DNA of 64,000 nt from Aquabacter spiritensis (lineage in GTDB: Bacteria; Pseudomonadota; Alphaproteobacteria; Rhizobiales; Xanthobacteraceae): NCBI RefSeq assembly GCF_004346185.1, contig NZ_SMAI01000015.1, positions 1 to 64,000 on the forward strand, written 5' to 3'. Below are positions 50,740 to 59,872 of the stretch, one piece after another. The notes below the pieces were generated by a model. It was not told the origin of the DNA. It searched no databases and saw only the letters and a program-made list of their open reading frames with translations. Made by a program: the position numbers and the translations under genes. Numbering within the stretch: position 1 is the stretch's first letter; the number at the start of each line of letters is the position of its first letter.

Positions 50740-52080
50740 GTGTCCTTCACCAAGGGAGACGCGCCCGCTCCTGTCACGCCCACACGCTTCGATGCCGGCG
50801 GCGATGGGCATGGCCCGCGCATCGGGCGTTCTCATGCCCAAAACCCTCCAGTCCCGGCGCGGCGCCAAGATCCGGAGAAGCCGGCGGAGGGGACGCCCGC
50901 CTTGGCCATCTCCCGGCCTCCGCCGCGTCCCAGACGGGCGGGAATGGGACGATGGATGGTCGCCTTATGTCTGCTGCTGGTCGTTGGCGCGGTCGGCATC
51001 CTGCGCTACGGAGCGGCCTATCCGGCGGAGCACATGCAGGTGCAGGCTGGGCGGTTCGCGGCGGAACTGAGCGGCCCCGGAACCCTCGATGCGCTTCGCA
51101 AGGCCAGCGTCAGCTCCCGCGTTCAGGGGGTGCTCGCCTCGGTGCGGGTCGATCGCGGCGATCAGGTCCGGGCCGGCGAGGTGATCGCGCAGATCGCCGC
51201 ACAGGACCTGAAGGCGCAGCTCGATGTGGCCCTGGCCTCCCGGGAGGCCGCGCGCACGGCCATTGACGTGGCGCGCGCGGACCGCGACCGGGCGCAGGCG
51301 GCGCTTGCCAACGCCCAGTCGACATTCGCCCGCCAGCAGCAATTGCTCCGCACGGAGATGGTCAGCAAGTCCGGTTACGAATCGGCGCAGGCGGCCCATC
51401 TGCAGGCGCAAGCCGACCTCACCCACGCCGACGCGGCGATCAGCCAGGCGCAGGCGCAGGCGCGCTCCGCGGCGGCGAGCGTCGAGGTCAGCCGGGCGCA
51501 ACTGGAGGATTCCATCATCCGTGCACCCATTGACGGGATCGTCGTGTCGCGCGCCCTCAATCCCGGCGACCTGGTCTCGCCGGGCGCCAAGATCGTCGAG
51601 ATCGTCGATCCCGCCAGCGTCCTTCTGACGGCGCGGTATGACGAGGGCGCCATGGCTTCGGTCGTGCCGGGGCAGGGCGCGATGGTCCGGTTCAGCTCCC
51701 AGAGCACGGCGGTGGCGGGCCAAGTCTACCGGATCGGTCGCGAGGTGGATTCGGAAACCCGTGAATTCACGGTCGACGTGGTGCCGGTCCAATTGCCGCT
51801 CAACTGGGCGATGGGCCAACGGGGCATCGCCACGATCCATGTGGACCTGAGGGATGACGTGGTTGCCATACCGGCCCGCGCCGTTACGTGGCGAAAGGGG
51901 CGGGCGGGTGTCTGGACAATCGAGCGCGGCCGGGCTGCGTGGAGGCCGGTTGAACTGGGTGCCATCGGTGGCGCCCGCGTCGAGGTCCGCTCGGGCCTCG
52001 GGACGGGCGAAGCCGTCATCCTGGCGCCGGAGGGAATCTATGCCGGGATGCGGGTGTCGCGGGCGGATGGTCCGTCATGA
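50740..52080 (+). CDS. ABC-exporter periplasmic adaptor (HlyD/MacA-like)
   Basis: This protein of about 446 residues has a polar, Pro-rich N-terminus, one membrane segment at about residues 69-88 (MGRWMVALCLLLVVGAVGIL), a biotinyl-lipoyl half-motif (SSRVQGVLASVRVDRGDQVR), a long coiled-coil hairpin (ALASREAARTAIDVARADRD and following) and the second half-motif IIRAPIDGIVVSRALNPGD. GGAG at 50,727 supports the GTG start at 50,740; in-frame ATGs at 50,494 and 50,941 are alternatives. Its stop overlaps the permease start, so adaptor, permease and ATPase form one unit. The substrate is unknown. Confidence 0.88.
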   Translation: MSFTKGDAPAPVTPTRFDAGGDGHGPRIGRSHAQNPPVPARRQDPEKPAEGTPALAISRPPPRPRRAGMGRWMVALCLLLVVGAVGILRYGAAYPAEHMQVQAGRFAAELSGPGTLDALRKASVSSRVQGVLASVRVDRGDQVRAGEVIAQIAAQDLKAQLDVALASREAARTAIDVARADRDRAQAALANAQSTFARQQQLLRTEMVSKSGYESAQAAHLQAQADLTHADAAISQAQAQARSAAASVEVSRAQLEDSIIRAPIDGIVVSRALNPGDLVSPGAKIVEIVDPASVLLTARYDEGAMASVVPGQGAMVRFSSQSTAVAGQVYRIGREVDSETREFTVDVVPVQLPLNWAMGQRGIATIHVDLRDDVVAIPARAVTWRKGRAGVWTIERGRAAWRPVELGAIGGARVEVRSGLGTGEAVILAPEGIYAGMRVSRADGPS

Positions 52081-53240
52081 ATCTCGCGCTCAAGGACATC
52101 CGCCACAATGCCGTGCGCTTCCTGCTTACCGTGACGGGTGTCGCCTTCCTCATCACCGCATCCATCGGCATGGTGGGATTGTATCGGGGGATCGTCTCCG
52201 ACGCGCTTCTGATCATCGAAGAGGTCGGTGCCGACCTCTGGGTGGTTCAAGGCGGCCGGGCCGGACCGTTCTCAGAAAGTTCGGCCATCTCTGCCGAACT
52301 CGACCGCCGTGTGGAAGGCGTGGCGGGGGTGGCTTCGGCGCGTCGTTTCGTTCAGGTCAGCCAGCAGTTCGACCACGGGGGCCGCCAGTTGCGCGCTGCC
52401 CTCGTGGGCGTCGACTACCCCGAGGATGCCGGGCAATGGACCCACCTGATCCAAGGGCGCCCTCTCGCCTCGGGCCATTTCGAGGCGATTGCGGACGAGG
52501 CCGTCGGCCTTTCCCTGGGAGACCGGATCCGCCTCGGCCAGGAGGACTACACCATCGTCGGGTTGACCCGGGGCATGGTGGATATGAGCGGCGACGGCTT
52601 GCTGCTGGTAAGCGTGAATGACGCGCTTGCCATTGCCCAGCGGCGCACCAGCGAAGAAGTGCTTCTGGCTCGGTCGGCGGGAGGGCGCGCCCCTGCTGCG
52701 CCTTCTGGCGGAAGCTCCGTCCGGCAGGACAGCAAAATTGCGGCGGTTCTCGTCACGCTCGACCCGGCGGCGGACCCGGAGGCGGTGCGTCGCACCATTC
52801 TTCGTTGGGGAGACGCCAATGTCCTCAGCAAGGCGGAGCAGGCCGGCCTTCTGCTCGATCAGCGCCTCTGGCGCCTCAGAGTCCAGATCCTCGCCTTCAC
52901 CGCTGTCCTGCTCCTGGTCATGACCATCGTCATCTCCCTGATCATCTACATGCTGACCATGGAGAAGGTGCACGAGATCGCCCTGCTGAAGCTCATGGGC
53001 GCACGCAACACGCTCATCATCGGGATGATCGCCCAGCAATCGTTCTTGATCGGCGCTGCGGCGCTCGGTCTGGGCCTCGTCCTGGCCCAGGGGATCTTCC
53101 CGCATTTCCCCCGCAAGGTCGCCATAGATCCCGGCGACATCGCCATGCTGGGGGGAGCGGTGGCGCTGGTCTGCGGGTTTGCGAGCCTCATCGGAATTTC
53201 CCGCGCCATGAAGGTCCGGGCTCAGGAGGTGCTGTCATGA
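52077..53240 (+). CDS. FtsX-like ABC permease (DevC/MacB type)
   Basis: This 387-residue inner-membrane permease has a first membrane segment at about residues 14-37, a periplasmic domain of roughly 230 residues and three C-terminal membrane segments (about 275-300, 320-345 and 355-375), the topology of type VII exporters. MEKVHEIALLKLMGARN is the coupling-helix region facing the ATPase. It overlaps the adaptor and ATPase genes by four bases. Such MFP-permease-ATPase sets export lipids, peptides or macrolides across the envelope. Confidence 0.93.
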   Translation: MNLALKDIRHNAVRFLLTVTGVAFLITASIGMVGLYRGIVSDALLIIEEVGADLWVVQGGRAGPFSESSAISAELDRRVEGVAGVASARRFVQVSQQFDHGGRQLRAALVGVDYPEDAGQWTHLIQGRPLASGHFEAIADEAVGLSLGDRIRLGQEDYTIVGLTRGMVDMSGDGLLLVSVNDALAIAQRRTSEEVLLARSAGGRAPAAPSGGSSVRQDSKIAAVLVTLDPAADPEAVRRTILRWGDANVLSKAEQAGLLLDQRLWRLRVQILAFTAVLLLVMTIVISLIIYMLTMEKVHEIALLKLMGARNTLIIGMIAQQSFLIGAAALGLGLVLAQGIFPHFPRKVAIDPGDIAMLGGAVALVCGFASLIGISRAMKVRAQEVLS

Positions 53241-53923
53241 TCGCGGCGCCGATCCTCACGCTGCGCGATGCCGCCCGGCACTATCCCAGCGGCGACACCC
53301 TGGTCCGGGCGCTCGACGGGGTCTCCTTCAACATCTATCCGGGGGAACTCGTCGGCATCCTGGGGCCGAGCGGGTCCGGCAAAAGCACGCTGCTGCTCAT
53401 CGCCGGATTGCTGGAGCCGCCCAGCGCGGGCGAGGTCCATATTCGCGGCAAATGCGTGTCCCATCCGGGAATGGATCTGGACCAGATGCGCCACTTCCGG
53501 CGCAACAATATCGGCTTCGTGTTCCAGAAGGCCAATCTCATCCCGTTCCTGACGGCGGTGGAGAACGTCGCGCTCGCGCTCCATATCGACGATGTTCCCG
53601 CGCGCGCGGCCCGTTCCTATGCCGCCCATCTCCTGGCGAGCCTCGACCTTGCCCACCGGGTCGACAGCATCCCCTCCCGCCTCTCCGGCGGGGAGCAGCA
53701 ACGGGTGGCGGTGGCACGGGCATTGGCCACCGATCCGGGCCTCATCCTGGCGGACGAACCCACCGCGGCGCTCGACAGCGTACGGGGGCGTCAGGTGATC
53801 GGGTTGTTCCGCCAGATCGCGGACGAGAGGAAGGCCGGCGTCCTCGTCGTCACGCACGACCCTCGCACCCTCGACCTGTTTGACCGCACCATAGAAATGA
53901 ATGACGGCAGGATCGTCGGCTGA
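53237..53923 (+). CDS. ABC exporter ATPase (LolD/MacB type)
   Basis: This 228-residue ATPase carries all ABC motifs: Walker [10 protein letters not shown], the Q-loop FQKANLIP, signature LSGGEQQRV, Walker [13 protein letters not shown] and the His of VVTHDPRT. The start MIAAPILTL overlaps the permease stop (ATGA); the long upstream frame extension is permease read out of frame. It is the motor of the adaptor-permease pair. Confidence 0.95.
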   Translation: MIAAPILTLRDAARHYPSGDTLVRALDGVSFNIYPGELVGILGPSGSGKSTLLLIAGLLEPPSAGEVHIRGKCVSHPGMDLDQMRHFRRNNIGFVFQKANLIPFLTAVENVALALHIDDVPARAARSYAAHLLASLDLAHRVDSIPSRLSGGEQQRVAVARALATDPGLILADEPTAALDSVRGRQVIGLFRQIADERKAGVLVVTHDPRTLDLFDRTIEMNDGRIVG

Positions 53924-54157
53924 CCCTCGATCCTGGAGCACGGTTCGATCGAACGGCGTCGCGTCGGCCAGGAAATCTTTATTTATCAAATGGTTATAAG
54001 ATTTCATGCCGATCTGTGTGCTTCAACCGGGGCCGGATCACGCCCTACACCTACATAATCGCAACAAACGCGAAATAAGCGCGAAAACTGGCTGCGCCAT
54101 TGTCCGCCCGATGACCGGCCCTGCGTAAGGCGGGATCAAGACGCAGCGGAGATCCAC

Positions 54158-54829
54158 ATGTTCAAGAAGCTCTTCCTGGCCGCAGTCCTGTTTGCCGGGT
54201 TTTCGCCAATGGCGGAAGCGGCGACCCTATCGGTCGCGACCGCGAACGTGAATCTGCGTGCGGGACCCTCGACGGCCTACCCCGTCGTGACGGTGATCCC
54301 CCAGGGTGCGGGGATTGTTACCTACGGCTGCCTTCCAGGCTACAGCTGGTGCGACATCTCGCTTGGGCCGTACCGCGGGTGGGTCTCGGCGGGCTACATC
54401 CAGGTCACCTACCAAGGGGTACCCGTGGCGCTCACACCGGTGGTGGCGCCCCGTATCGGCGTGACGGTGGTGAATTTCGGCCCGGTCTATTGGAACACCT
54501 TCTACACGGCCTATCCCTGGTATCGGTCATGGGCGTCCTACGCCCCTTACGCCCCTTACCCGGCGGGTCGCGTCACCTCCTATGAGCGCACCGTTCAATG
54601 CGCCGGCGGCAGTTGCAGCGCGACCCGGGCGGCGACGGGACTCTACGGCGGCTCCGCCAGCCAGAGCCGCACCTGCGGCGGCGGTGAATGCACCGCAAAG
54701 CGGGAAGTGGAGGGGCCCCATGGCAACACGGCATCGCGGGTTCGGAGCTGCAGCGCCAACAGCGCGTCCTGTTCCGCAACGCGAACCGGGCCACAGGGCG
54801 GCGTCGTCACGCGGACCTTTCAGCGCTAG
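54158..54829 (+). CDS. Secreted SH3-domain protein
   Basis: This 223-residue exported protein has a signal peptide (about residues 1-21), a bacterial SH3 domain (TANVNLRAGPSTAYPVVTVI to GWVSAGYIQVTYQG), a Tyr/Pro-rich segment and a Cys/Ser/Gly-rich C-terminus with repeats around CSATRAATG, CTAKREVEG and CSATRTGPQG, each with a Cys. SH3b domains bind peptidoglycan. The repeats resemble those of Rhizobiales cell-wall proteins, but their role is unknown. A clear GGAG site precedes the start. A 12-bp palindrome, GTTCGATCGAAC, lies upstream at 53,943. Confidence 0.9.
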   Translation: MFKKLFLAAVLFAGFSPMAEAATLSVATANVNLRAGPSTAYPVVTVIPQGAGIVTYGCLPGYSWCDISLGPYRGWVSAGYIQVTYQGVPVALTPVVAPRIGVTVVNFGPVYWNTFYTAYPWYRSWASYAPYAPYPAGRVTSYERTVQCAGGSCSATRAATGLYGGSASQSRTCGGGECTAKREVEGPHGNTASRVRSCSANSASCSATRTGPQGGVVTRTFQR

Positions 54830-54925
54830 CGTCCGCGAAGATCGATGTCGTCGTCGCACCGGGCCGGAGCGGGGTTGCACCTGCCGGATCGAGCGTTCCA
54901 GAAGTCCGCCGATCGCGAACTCTAA

Positions 54926-54990
54926 AAGGCCGAGGTCATCCATCGGCGCGGCCCCTGGCGTTCGTGCGAGGCCGTCGAATACGCCACCCT
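54926..54990 (+). pseudogene. Tiny IS3-family transposase relic
   Basis: These 65 bases translate to KAEVIHRRGPWRS, then CEAVEYATL, the same orfB segment that the remnant at 47.6-48.3 kb encodes as KAEVIHHRGPWRS and FEVVEFATL, but on the opposite strand. No other part of the transposase is recognisable around it. Confidence 0.7.
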
Positions 54991-55043
54991 AGTTGTTTCG
55001 TCCCGGGGGATGCCGTGATGATTCAAATAGGACCCCGGGGCTC

Positions 55044-55331
55044 TCAGCCCTGCCGGCGCAGGAAGGCGGTGATGGTGACGCGCTCCCAGATATCGGCCGC
55101 GTGGAAGGGGTCCGCCTTGTTGAAGTGCTCCACGGCAGCGCGGTCGGGCGCCTCCAGGAGGAACAGGCTGCCCACCATGGTGGCGCCGTCGTCCGCCACC
55201 AGGGGGCCGGACATCACCATGGTCACGCCATAGGGGCTGGTGTCGGAGAGGAACGCCTTGTGCGCCTCATAATGCGCCTTGCGCGTCTCAAGCGCGCCTT
55301 TGCGGTCGATCCCGTGAATGACGAACAGCAT
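55044..55331 (-). CDS. YciI-like protein
   Basis: This 95-residue protein of the YciI/dimeric alpha-beta-barrel family reads MLFVIHGIDRKGALETRKAH, MVMSGPLVADDGATMVGSLF and the terminal AADIWERVTITAFLRR. The family includes small isomerases and dehydrochlorinases with a His/Asp centre; His6 and Asp9 fit that pattern. It is the last gene of the minus-strand catabolic and uptake operon, 59 bp after the binding-protein gene. A role in processing an intermediate of the pathway is plausible but inferred. Confidence 0.88.
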   Translation of the reverse strand: MLFVIHGIDRKGALETRKAHYEAHKAFLSDTSPYGVTMVMSGPLVADDGATMVGSLFLLEAPDRAAVEHFNKADPFHAADIWERVTITAFLRRQG

Positions 55332-55390
55332 ATGTGCCTCCTCAGGCAGAAGCAGCCGGGCGTCGGCCCGGCCGCCTCCATTGGGTCAGA

Positions 55391-56365
55391 TCAGTTGGTC
55401 TTGGTGGCCATGGCCGCCGCCTGGTCCCAGGCGGGGCAGGAGCGGCTTTCCACGGCGACGTCGTAGGGCTGGTAGTTGGTGCTGTCGACCACGGTGGGCT
55501 TCAGCACCACTTCGGTGACGATGGGCTGGCCGCGCAATGCGCGGATGGCGACCATGGTGCCGATGCAGCCCTGGACGAAGCCGTTATAATCGCCCGAGGC
55601 GAGCATCTTCCCGGCCTTGATGGCGTCCACCGCCTCCTTGGTGCCGTTGATGCCGATGACCTGCGCCTTGCGGTTGGCGCCGTCCAAAGCCTCGATGGCG
55701 CCGATCGCCATGCCGTCATTGGCGGCCATCACACCGTCGATCTGCGGGTGGGACTGCATCAGGTTCTCCATCACCTGGAGTGCCTGGAGCCGCTGGTAAT
55801 TGGCCGGCTGACTGGCCAGCAGCTTCACGTCCTTGAATTCCTTGATGGCGTCGTTGAAGCCGCGCACCCGGTCGATGGAGGTGAGCGAGCCCTTCACGCC
55901 CTCGATGATGACCACATTGCCCTTCCCGCCCAGCTTCTTCAGCAGATAGCGGCCAGTCTCCAGGCCCAGATTGTAGTCGTCGGCCCCCACGAAGGCGAGG
56001 AACTTGCCGCCGGCGGAGCGGTCGGTGACGTTCACCACCGGAATCTTGGCCTCGTTGATCTGCTCGACGCCCGGCACCATGGCCTTGTAGTCCACCGGGA
56101 TGAAGACGATGGCGTTCGGCTTCTTCACGATCACGTCCTCGATCTGGCTGAGCTGCTCCGGGATCGAGTCGGGCTTGGTGGGGATGTAGTGAATGACCTT
56201 GGCATTCATGGTCTTGGCGGCATTTTCGGTGCCGACGCGAACCGCCTGGAAATAGGGGTTGGTCTGGTTCTTGGTGAACACGGCGATGCTCTCGCCATCG
56301 GCGAGCGCCGCGGTGGAGAGAAGGGCGGCGGGGAACGCCACAACGAGCGTCTTCAGGTTCAGCAT
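55391..56365 (-). CDS. Periplasmic binding protein of ribose-type ABC transporter
   Basis: This 324-residue substrate-binding protein has a signal peptide (about residues 1-22) and the family-1 periplasmic-binding fold: SIAVFTKNQTNPYFQAVRVG, VFIPVDYKAMVPGVEQI, VVIIEGVKGSLTSIDRVRGF and MAANDGMAIGAIEALDG. It belongs to the RbsB-like group. The ligand need not be a sugar, given the aromatic-degradation genes in the same operon. Permease, permease and ATPase genes lie upstream on the same strand. Confidence 0.93.
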   Translation of the reverse strand: MLNLKTLVVAFPAALLSTAALADGESIAVFTKNQTNPYFQAVRVGTENAAKTMNAKVIHYIPTKPDSIPEQLSQIEDVIVKKPNAIVFIPVDYKAMVPGVEQINEAKIPVVNVTDRSAGGKFLAFVGADDYNLGLETGRYLLKKLGGKGNVVIIEGVKGSLTSIDRVRGFNDAIKEFKDVKLLASQPANYQRLQALQVMENLMQSHPQIDGVMAANDGMAIGAIEALDGANRKAQVIGINGTKEAVDAIKAGKMLASGDYNGFVQGCIGTMVAIRALRGQPIVTEVVLKPTVVDSTNYQPYDVAVESRSCPAWDQAAAMATKTN

Positions 56366-56401
56366 ATGCGTTTCCTCCAGGCTTGTTATTGGGATGCGCT
56401 T

Positions 56402-57376
56402 TCAGGTCCGCCGCCGGCCGATCATGTCGAGCCAGACCGCGAGGACGACGATCACGCCCGTCACCAAGGGCTGCCAGCTCGCATTCACAGCGAGCAGGTT
56501 CATACCGTTGAGCACGAGCGTGAGGATCAGGGCGCCGACGAACGTGCCGAACACGGTTCCGACACCACCGAACAGGGATGCGCCGCCGATCAGCACCGCG
56601 GCGACGGCGGGCAGCGTCAGCGCCTCGCCGATATCGCCCTCGGCTGAGTTCAGGCGGGCGAGGAAGACGAGCGAGGCCACGCCGGCCATGGCGCCGGAGA
56701 AGGCATAGACCAGGATCAGCCGGCGATCGACCGGGATGCCGCATAGGCGGGCCGCCACGGGGTTCGCGCCGATGGCGTAGATCTGCTGGCCCCACACCGT
56801 GCGCTGGGCGAAGAAGGTTCCGGCGGCGAGGAAGCCGAGCATCAGGTAGACCGGGATCGGGATGCCGAGGAAATAGCCCGAGCCGATCTGCCGGAAGCCC
56901 GGCGGGAAGCCGTGAATGGTCTCGCCGCCCATGTAATAATAGGTCAGGCCGTGCAGCACCCAGAGCATGCCGTAAGTGGCGATGAAGGAGGGGATGCGCA
57001 GCTTCGCCACCATCAGCCCGTTGCAGACGCCCACCAGCGTGCCGCTTCCTAGCCCCGCCAGCGTGCCGAGGACGGGCGAGCCGGTGGCCTTGATGACGGT
57101 GGCGGCCAGGCAGGCGGAGAGGCCGATATTGGCGCCGACCGACAAGTCCAGCCCCCCGCTCAGGATCACCAGGGTGAGGCCGGAGGCGAGGAAGAACAAA
57201 AGGCTCGCCTGCCGCAGCACGTTCAGGATGTTGTTCGTGCTGAGGAACGAGTCGGTGACCACCGCCAGCACCACACACAGCAGCCCTGCGGCGAGCAGCC
57301 GGTAGATGACCTGGACCACGTCCTTCGAGAGATGCAGGCGGGGCGTGGCCCCCGCCGTCTGGCTGCTCATGCTCAT
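56402..57376 (-). CDS. Ribose-type ABC transporter permease (second)
   Basis: This 324-residue permease has eight to ten hydrophobic segments and the RbsC-like signature LVILSGGLDLSVGANIGLSA. A second conserved region is GGASLFGGVGTVFGTFVGA near residue 265. The start MSMSSQTAG was placed at 57,376, four bases into the end of the preceding permease gene; the much longer frame upstream is that gene read out of frame. With its neighbour it forms a heterodimeric channel. Confidence 0.93.
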   Translation of the reverse strand: MSMSSQTAGATPRLHLSKDVVQVIYRLLAAGLLCVVLAVVTDSFLSTNNILNVLRQASLLFFLASGLTLVILSGGLDLSVGANIGLSACLAATVIKATGSPVLGTLAGLGSGTLVGVCNGLMVAKLRIPSFIATYGMLWVLHGLTYYYMGGETIHGFPPGFRQIGSGYFLGIPIPVYLMLGFLAAGTFFAQRTVWGQQIYAIGANPVAARLCGIPVDRRLILVYAFSGAMAGVASLVFLARLNSAEGDIGEALTLPAVAAVLIGGASLFGGVGTVFGTFVGALILTLVLNGMNLLAVNASWQPLVTGVIVVLAVWLDMIGRRRT

Positions 57377-58332
57377 GGCTTGCGGCTCCTCAGGCCATCG
57401 AGGAAAAGGGCGACGATGACCAGCGCGCCGGTGGCGGCCACCTGCGCGGAGGACGGCACCGCCATGAGGTTCAGGCCGTTGCGCAGCACGCCGACGGTCA
57501 GCACGCCGAGCAGCGTGCCGAAGATCCAGCCGTTGCCGCGTTCGAAGGAGGTGCCGCCCAGCGCCACGGCGGCGATGGCGTCGAATTCCATGCCGATGGC
57601 GGCGGTGGGGTGACCGGCATTGATGCGCGCGGTCAGGAGCAGCGCCGCGACGCCCGCCATGGCGCCGCCCAGCATGTAGACGGCGACCAGCATGCGCTGC
57701 CACTTCACGCCGGCCAGCGTCAGCGCATCCCGGTTGCCGCCGAGTGCGCGGATATAGACGCCGAACTTCGTGTGGTAGAGCAGCACATGGAACAGGGCAT
57801 AGAAGGCCGCGCCGATAAGGATGGGGTTCGGAATGCCCGCCGTCTCGCCGGAATAGACCTGCCGCAAGAAGCGCGGGATGCCCACCACGCTCTGCCCGTC
57901 GCTGACGATGAGCGCGAGCCCCTGCGCCACACCCAGCGTGCCCAGGGTCGCGACGAAGGGCGGGATGCGCAGCGAAGAGACCAGCCAGCCGTTCACGAAG
58001 CCGAAGGCGAGGCCGACGCCCACCGCGCCGGCAAGGCCCAGCACGAGGGACTGGGTGGACACCACCGTGAGCGCCAGAACGAGGGAGGCCAGCGTCAGCA
58101 CCGCGCCCATGGAGAGGTCGAGGCCCTCCGTCATGATGATCAGCGTCATGGGCATGGCCAGGAGCAGCAGGATCACCGACTGGACGAGGATGTTGGAAAG
58201 GTTGCCGGTGGAGAGAAAATTCGGGCTGATGGCCGCGAACACCAAAGCCAGCGCCACGAGGACGATGGCGACGCCGGGGATCGCGGGAAGGCGCGGGCGC
58301 GGCTGCGCGGCGCTGAGGGCATGATCACTCAT
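57373..58332 (-). CDS. Ribose-type ABC transporter permease (first)
   Basis: This 319-residue RbsC-like permease has the signature LIIMTEGLDLSMGAVLTLAS and the later ALGGTSFERGNGWIFGTLLG. It overlaps the ATPase gene at its start and the second permease gene at its end, so the four transporter genes are tightly coupled. Two different permeases rather than a homodimer are usual for a subset of this transporter class. Confidence 0.93.
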   Translation of the reverse strand: MSDHALSAAQPRPRLPAIPGVAIVLVALALVFAAISPNFLSTGNLSNILVQSVILLLLAMPMTLIIMTEGLDLSMGAVLTLASLVLALTVVSTQSLVLGLAGAVGVGLAFGFVNGWLVSSLRIPPFVATLGTLGVAQGLALIVSDGQSVVGIPRFLRQVYSGETAGIPNPILIGAAFYALFHVLLYHTKFGVYIRALGGNRDALTLAGVKWQRMLVAVYMLGGAMAGVAALLLTARINAGHPTAAIGMEFDAIAAVALGGTSFERGNGWIFGTLLGVLTVGVLRNGLNLMAVPSSAQVAATGALVIVALFLDGLRSRKP

Positions 58333-59872
58333 CGTGCATCCCCATTCTGACGATGTTCTCTTCGGAGAGTTCGGAGCGGGAAAGCTCGCCCACGATGCGG
58401 CGCCCGCGCATGACATAGGCGCGGTCGCACACATGGACGATCTCGGCCTGCTCGGAGGAGATCATGAGCACGGCGGCTCCCTCCGCCACGAGTTGGTCGA
58501 TGAGCGCGAAGATTTCGGATTTCGCGCCCACGTCGATGCCGCGGGTCGGCTCGTCGAAGATGAAGAGCCGGGCGCCGGCGGCGAGCCACTTGCCGATGAC
58601 CACCTTCTGCTGGTTGCCGCCGGAGAGGAGGCCCACGCTCTGGTTCGGCGAGGGGGTGGCGATGCGCAGGCGCTTGATCAGCGCTTCGGCGGAGCGCCGC
58701 GCGCGGCCGGGGCTGAACAGGTGGTTCGGGAACAGCTTGGGTAGGCCGGCGACGGCAAGGTTGTCGCTCACCGTTCGGATCAGCGCGAGCCCTTCCGTCT
58801 TGCGGCTTTCCGGGATGAGGGCGATGCCCTCGGTCGCCGCCACATCCGGCCCGCCTTGCTTGATGCGACCAAACACGCGCACCTCGCCGGAGGTGATCGC
58901 ATCGGCGCCAAACACGGCGCGGGCCACCTCCGTGCGGCCGGAGCCCACGAGCCCGCACAGGCCGACAATCTCGCCGGCGCGGACCACGAGGTTGATATCG
59001 GCAATGCCGGTGGTGGCGGAGATGTCTTTCAGTTCCAGCACCACATCGCCGGGCGCGCGGAAGTTGCGCGGATAGCTCATATCCACGGTGCGGCCGACCA
59101 TCATGCGCACGAGCTGGTCGGGGCTGGTCTCGCCGGGAACGGCGTGGCCCACATTCTTGCCGTCGCGCAGCACGGTGATGCGGTCGCCGAGCGCGAACAC
59201 CTCGGCCATGCGGTGGGAGATGTAGACGATGGCGGTGCCCTTGGCCTGGAGCTGGCGCATCACCGCAAACAGACGCTCGGTCTCGCGGTCGGAGAGCGCG
59301 GCGGTGGGTTCGTCCATGACCAGGATCGAGGCATCCTGCGAGAGGGCCTTGGCGATCTCCACCATCTGCTGCTGGGCGACGCCCAGCGTGTGGACCTTGG
59401 TGCGCGGGTCCACCTCGAGGCCGATGCGGTCGAGCACCTTCTGCGCCTCGGCATAAAGCCGCCTGCGGTCGAGGAGGCCGGGGATTTTGGACTTGAACTC
59501 GCGCCCCAGGAAGATGTTCTGGGCGACGTCCAGATAGGGGACGAGAGAGAATTCCTGGAAGATCACGGCGATCCCGAGCTTCTTCGCATCGGTGGGCGTG
59601 CGGATCTCCACCTTTTCGCCCATGTGGAAATACGCGCCCGTATCCGCCTGGTAGGCGCCGCAAAGGCACTTCATGAGGGAGGACTTGCCGGCCCCGTTCT
59701 CGCCGAGGAGCATGTGCACCTCGCCGGGCCAGATGGCGAAGGAGACATCGTCCAACGCCTTCACGCCGGGGAACTGCTTGGAGATGCCCTTCAGCTCCAG
59801 GAGCGGGGTTCCGAGGTCGGGCTTTTCTTCCACCACCTCCGGCGCGGGCGGGCTCTTCACGGCGGCCCTCAT
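58325..59872 (-). CDS. Ribose-type ABC transporter ATPase (two domains)
   Basis: This 515-residue tandem ATPase resembles RbsA. Domain 1 has Walker A GENGAGKSS, signature LGVAQQQMVEIAKALS and Walker B ILVMDEPTAALSD. Domain 2 starts near residue 270, with a degenerate Walker A (GLVGSGRTEVAR), signature LSGGNQQKVVIGKWLA and Walker B LFIFDEPTRGIDVG. The asymmetric pattern is normal for the family. The start MRAAVKSPPAP overlaps the end of the oxidase gene; the longer upstream frame is not coding. Confidence 0.94.
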   Translation of the reverse strand: MRAAVKSPPAPEVVEEKPDLGTPLLELKGISKQFPGVKALDDVSFAIWPGEVHMLLGENGAGKSSLMKCLCGAYQADTGAYFHMGEKVEIRTPTDAKKLGIAVIFQEFSLVPYLDVAQNIFLGREFKSKIPGLLDRRRLYAEAQKVLDRIGLEVDPRTKVHTLGVAQQQMVEIAKALSQDASILVMDEPTAALSDRETERLFAVMRQLQAKGTAIVYISHRMAEVFALGDRITVLRDGKNVGHAVPGETSPDQLVRMMVGRTVDMSYPRNFRAPGDVVLELKDISATTGIADINLVVRAGEIVGLCGLVGSGRTEVARAVFGADAITSGEVRVFGRIKQGGPDVAATEGIALIPESRKTEGLALIRTVSDNLAVAGLPKLFPNHLFSPGRARRSAEALIKRLRIATPSPNQSVGLLSGGNQQKVVIGKWLAAGARLFIFDEPTRGIDVGAKSEIFALIDQLVAEGAAVLMISSEQAEIVHVCDRAYVMRGRRIVGELSRSELSEENIVRMGMHDE

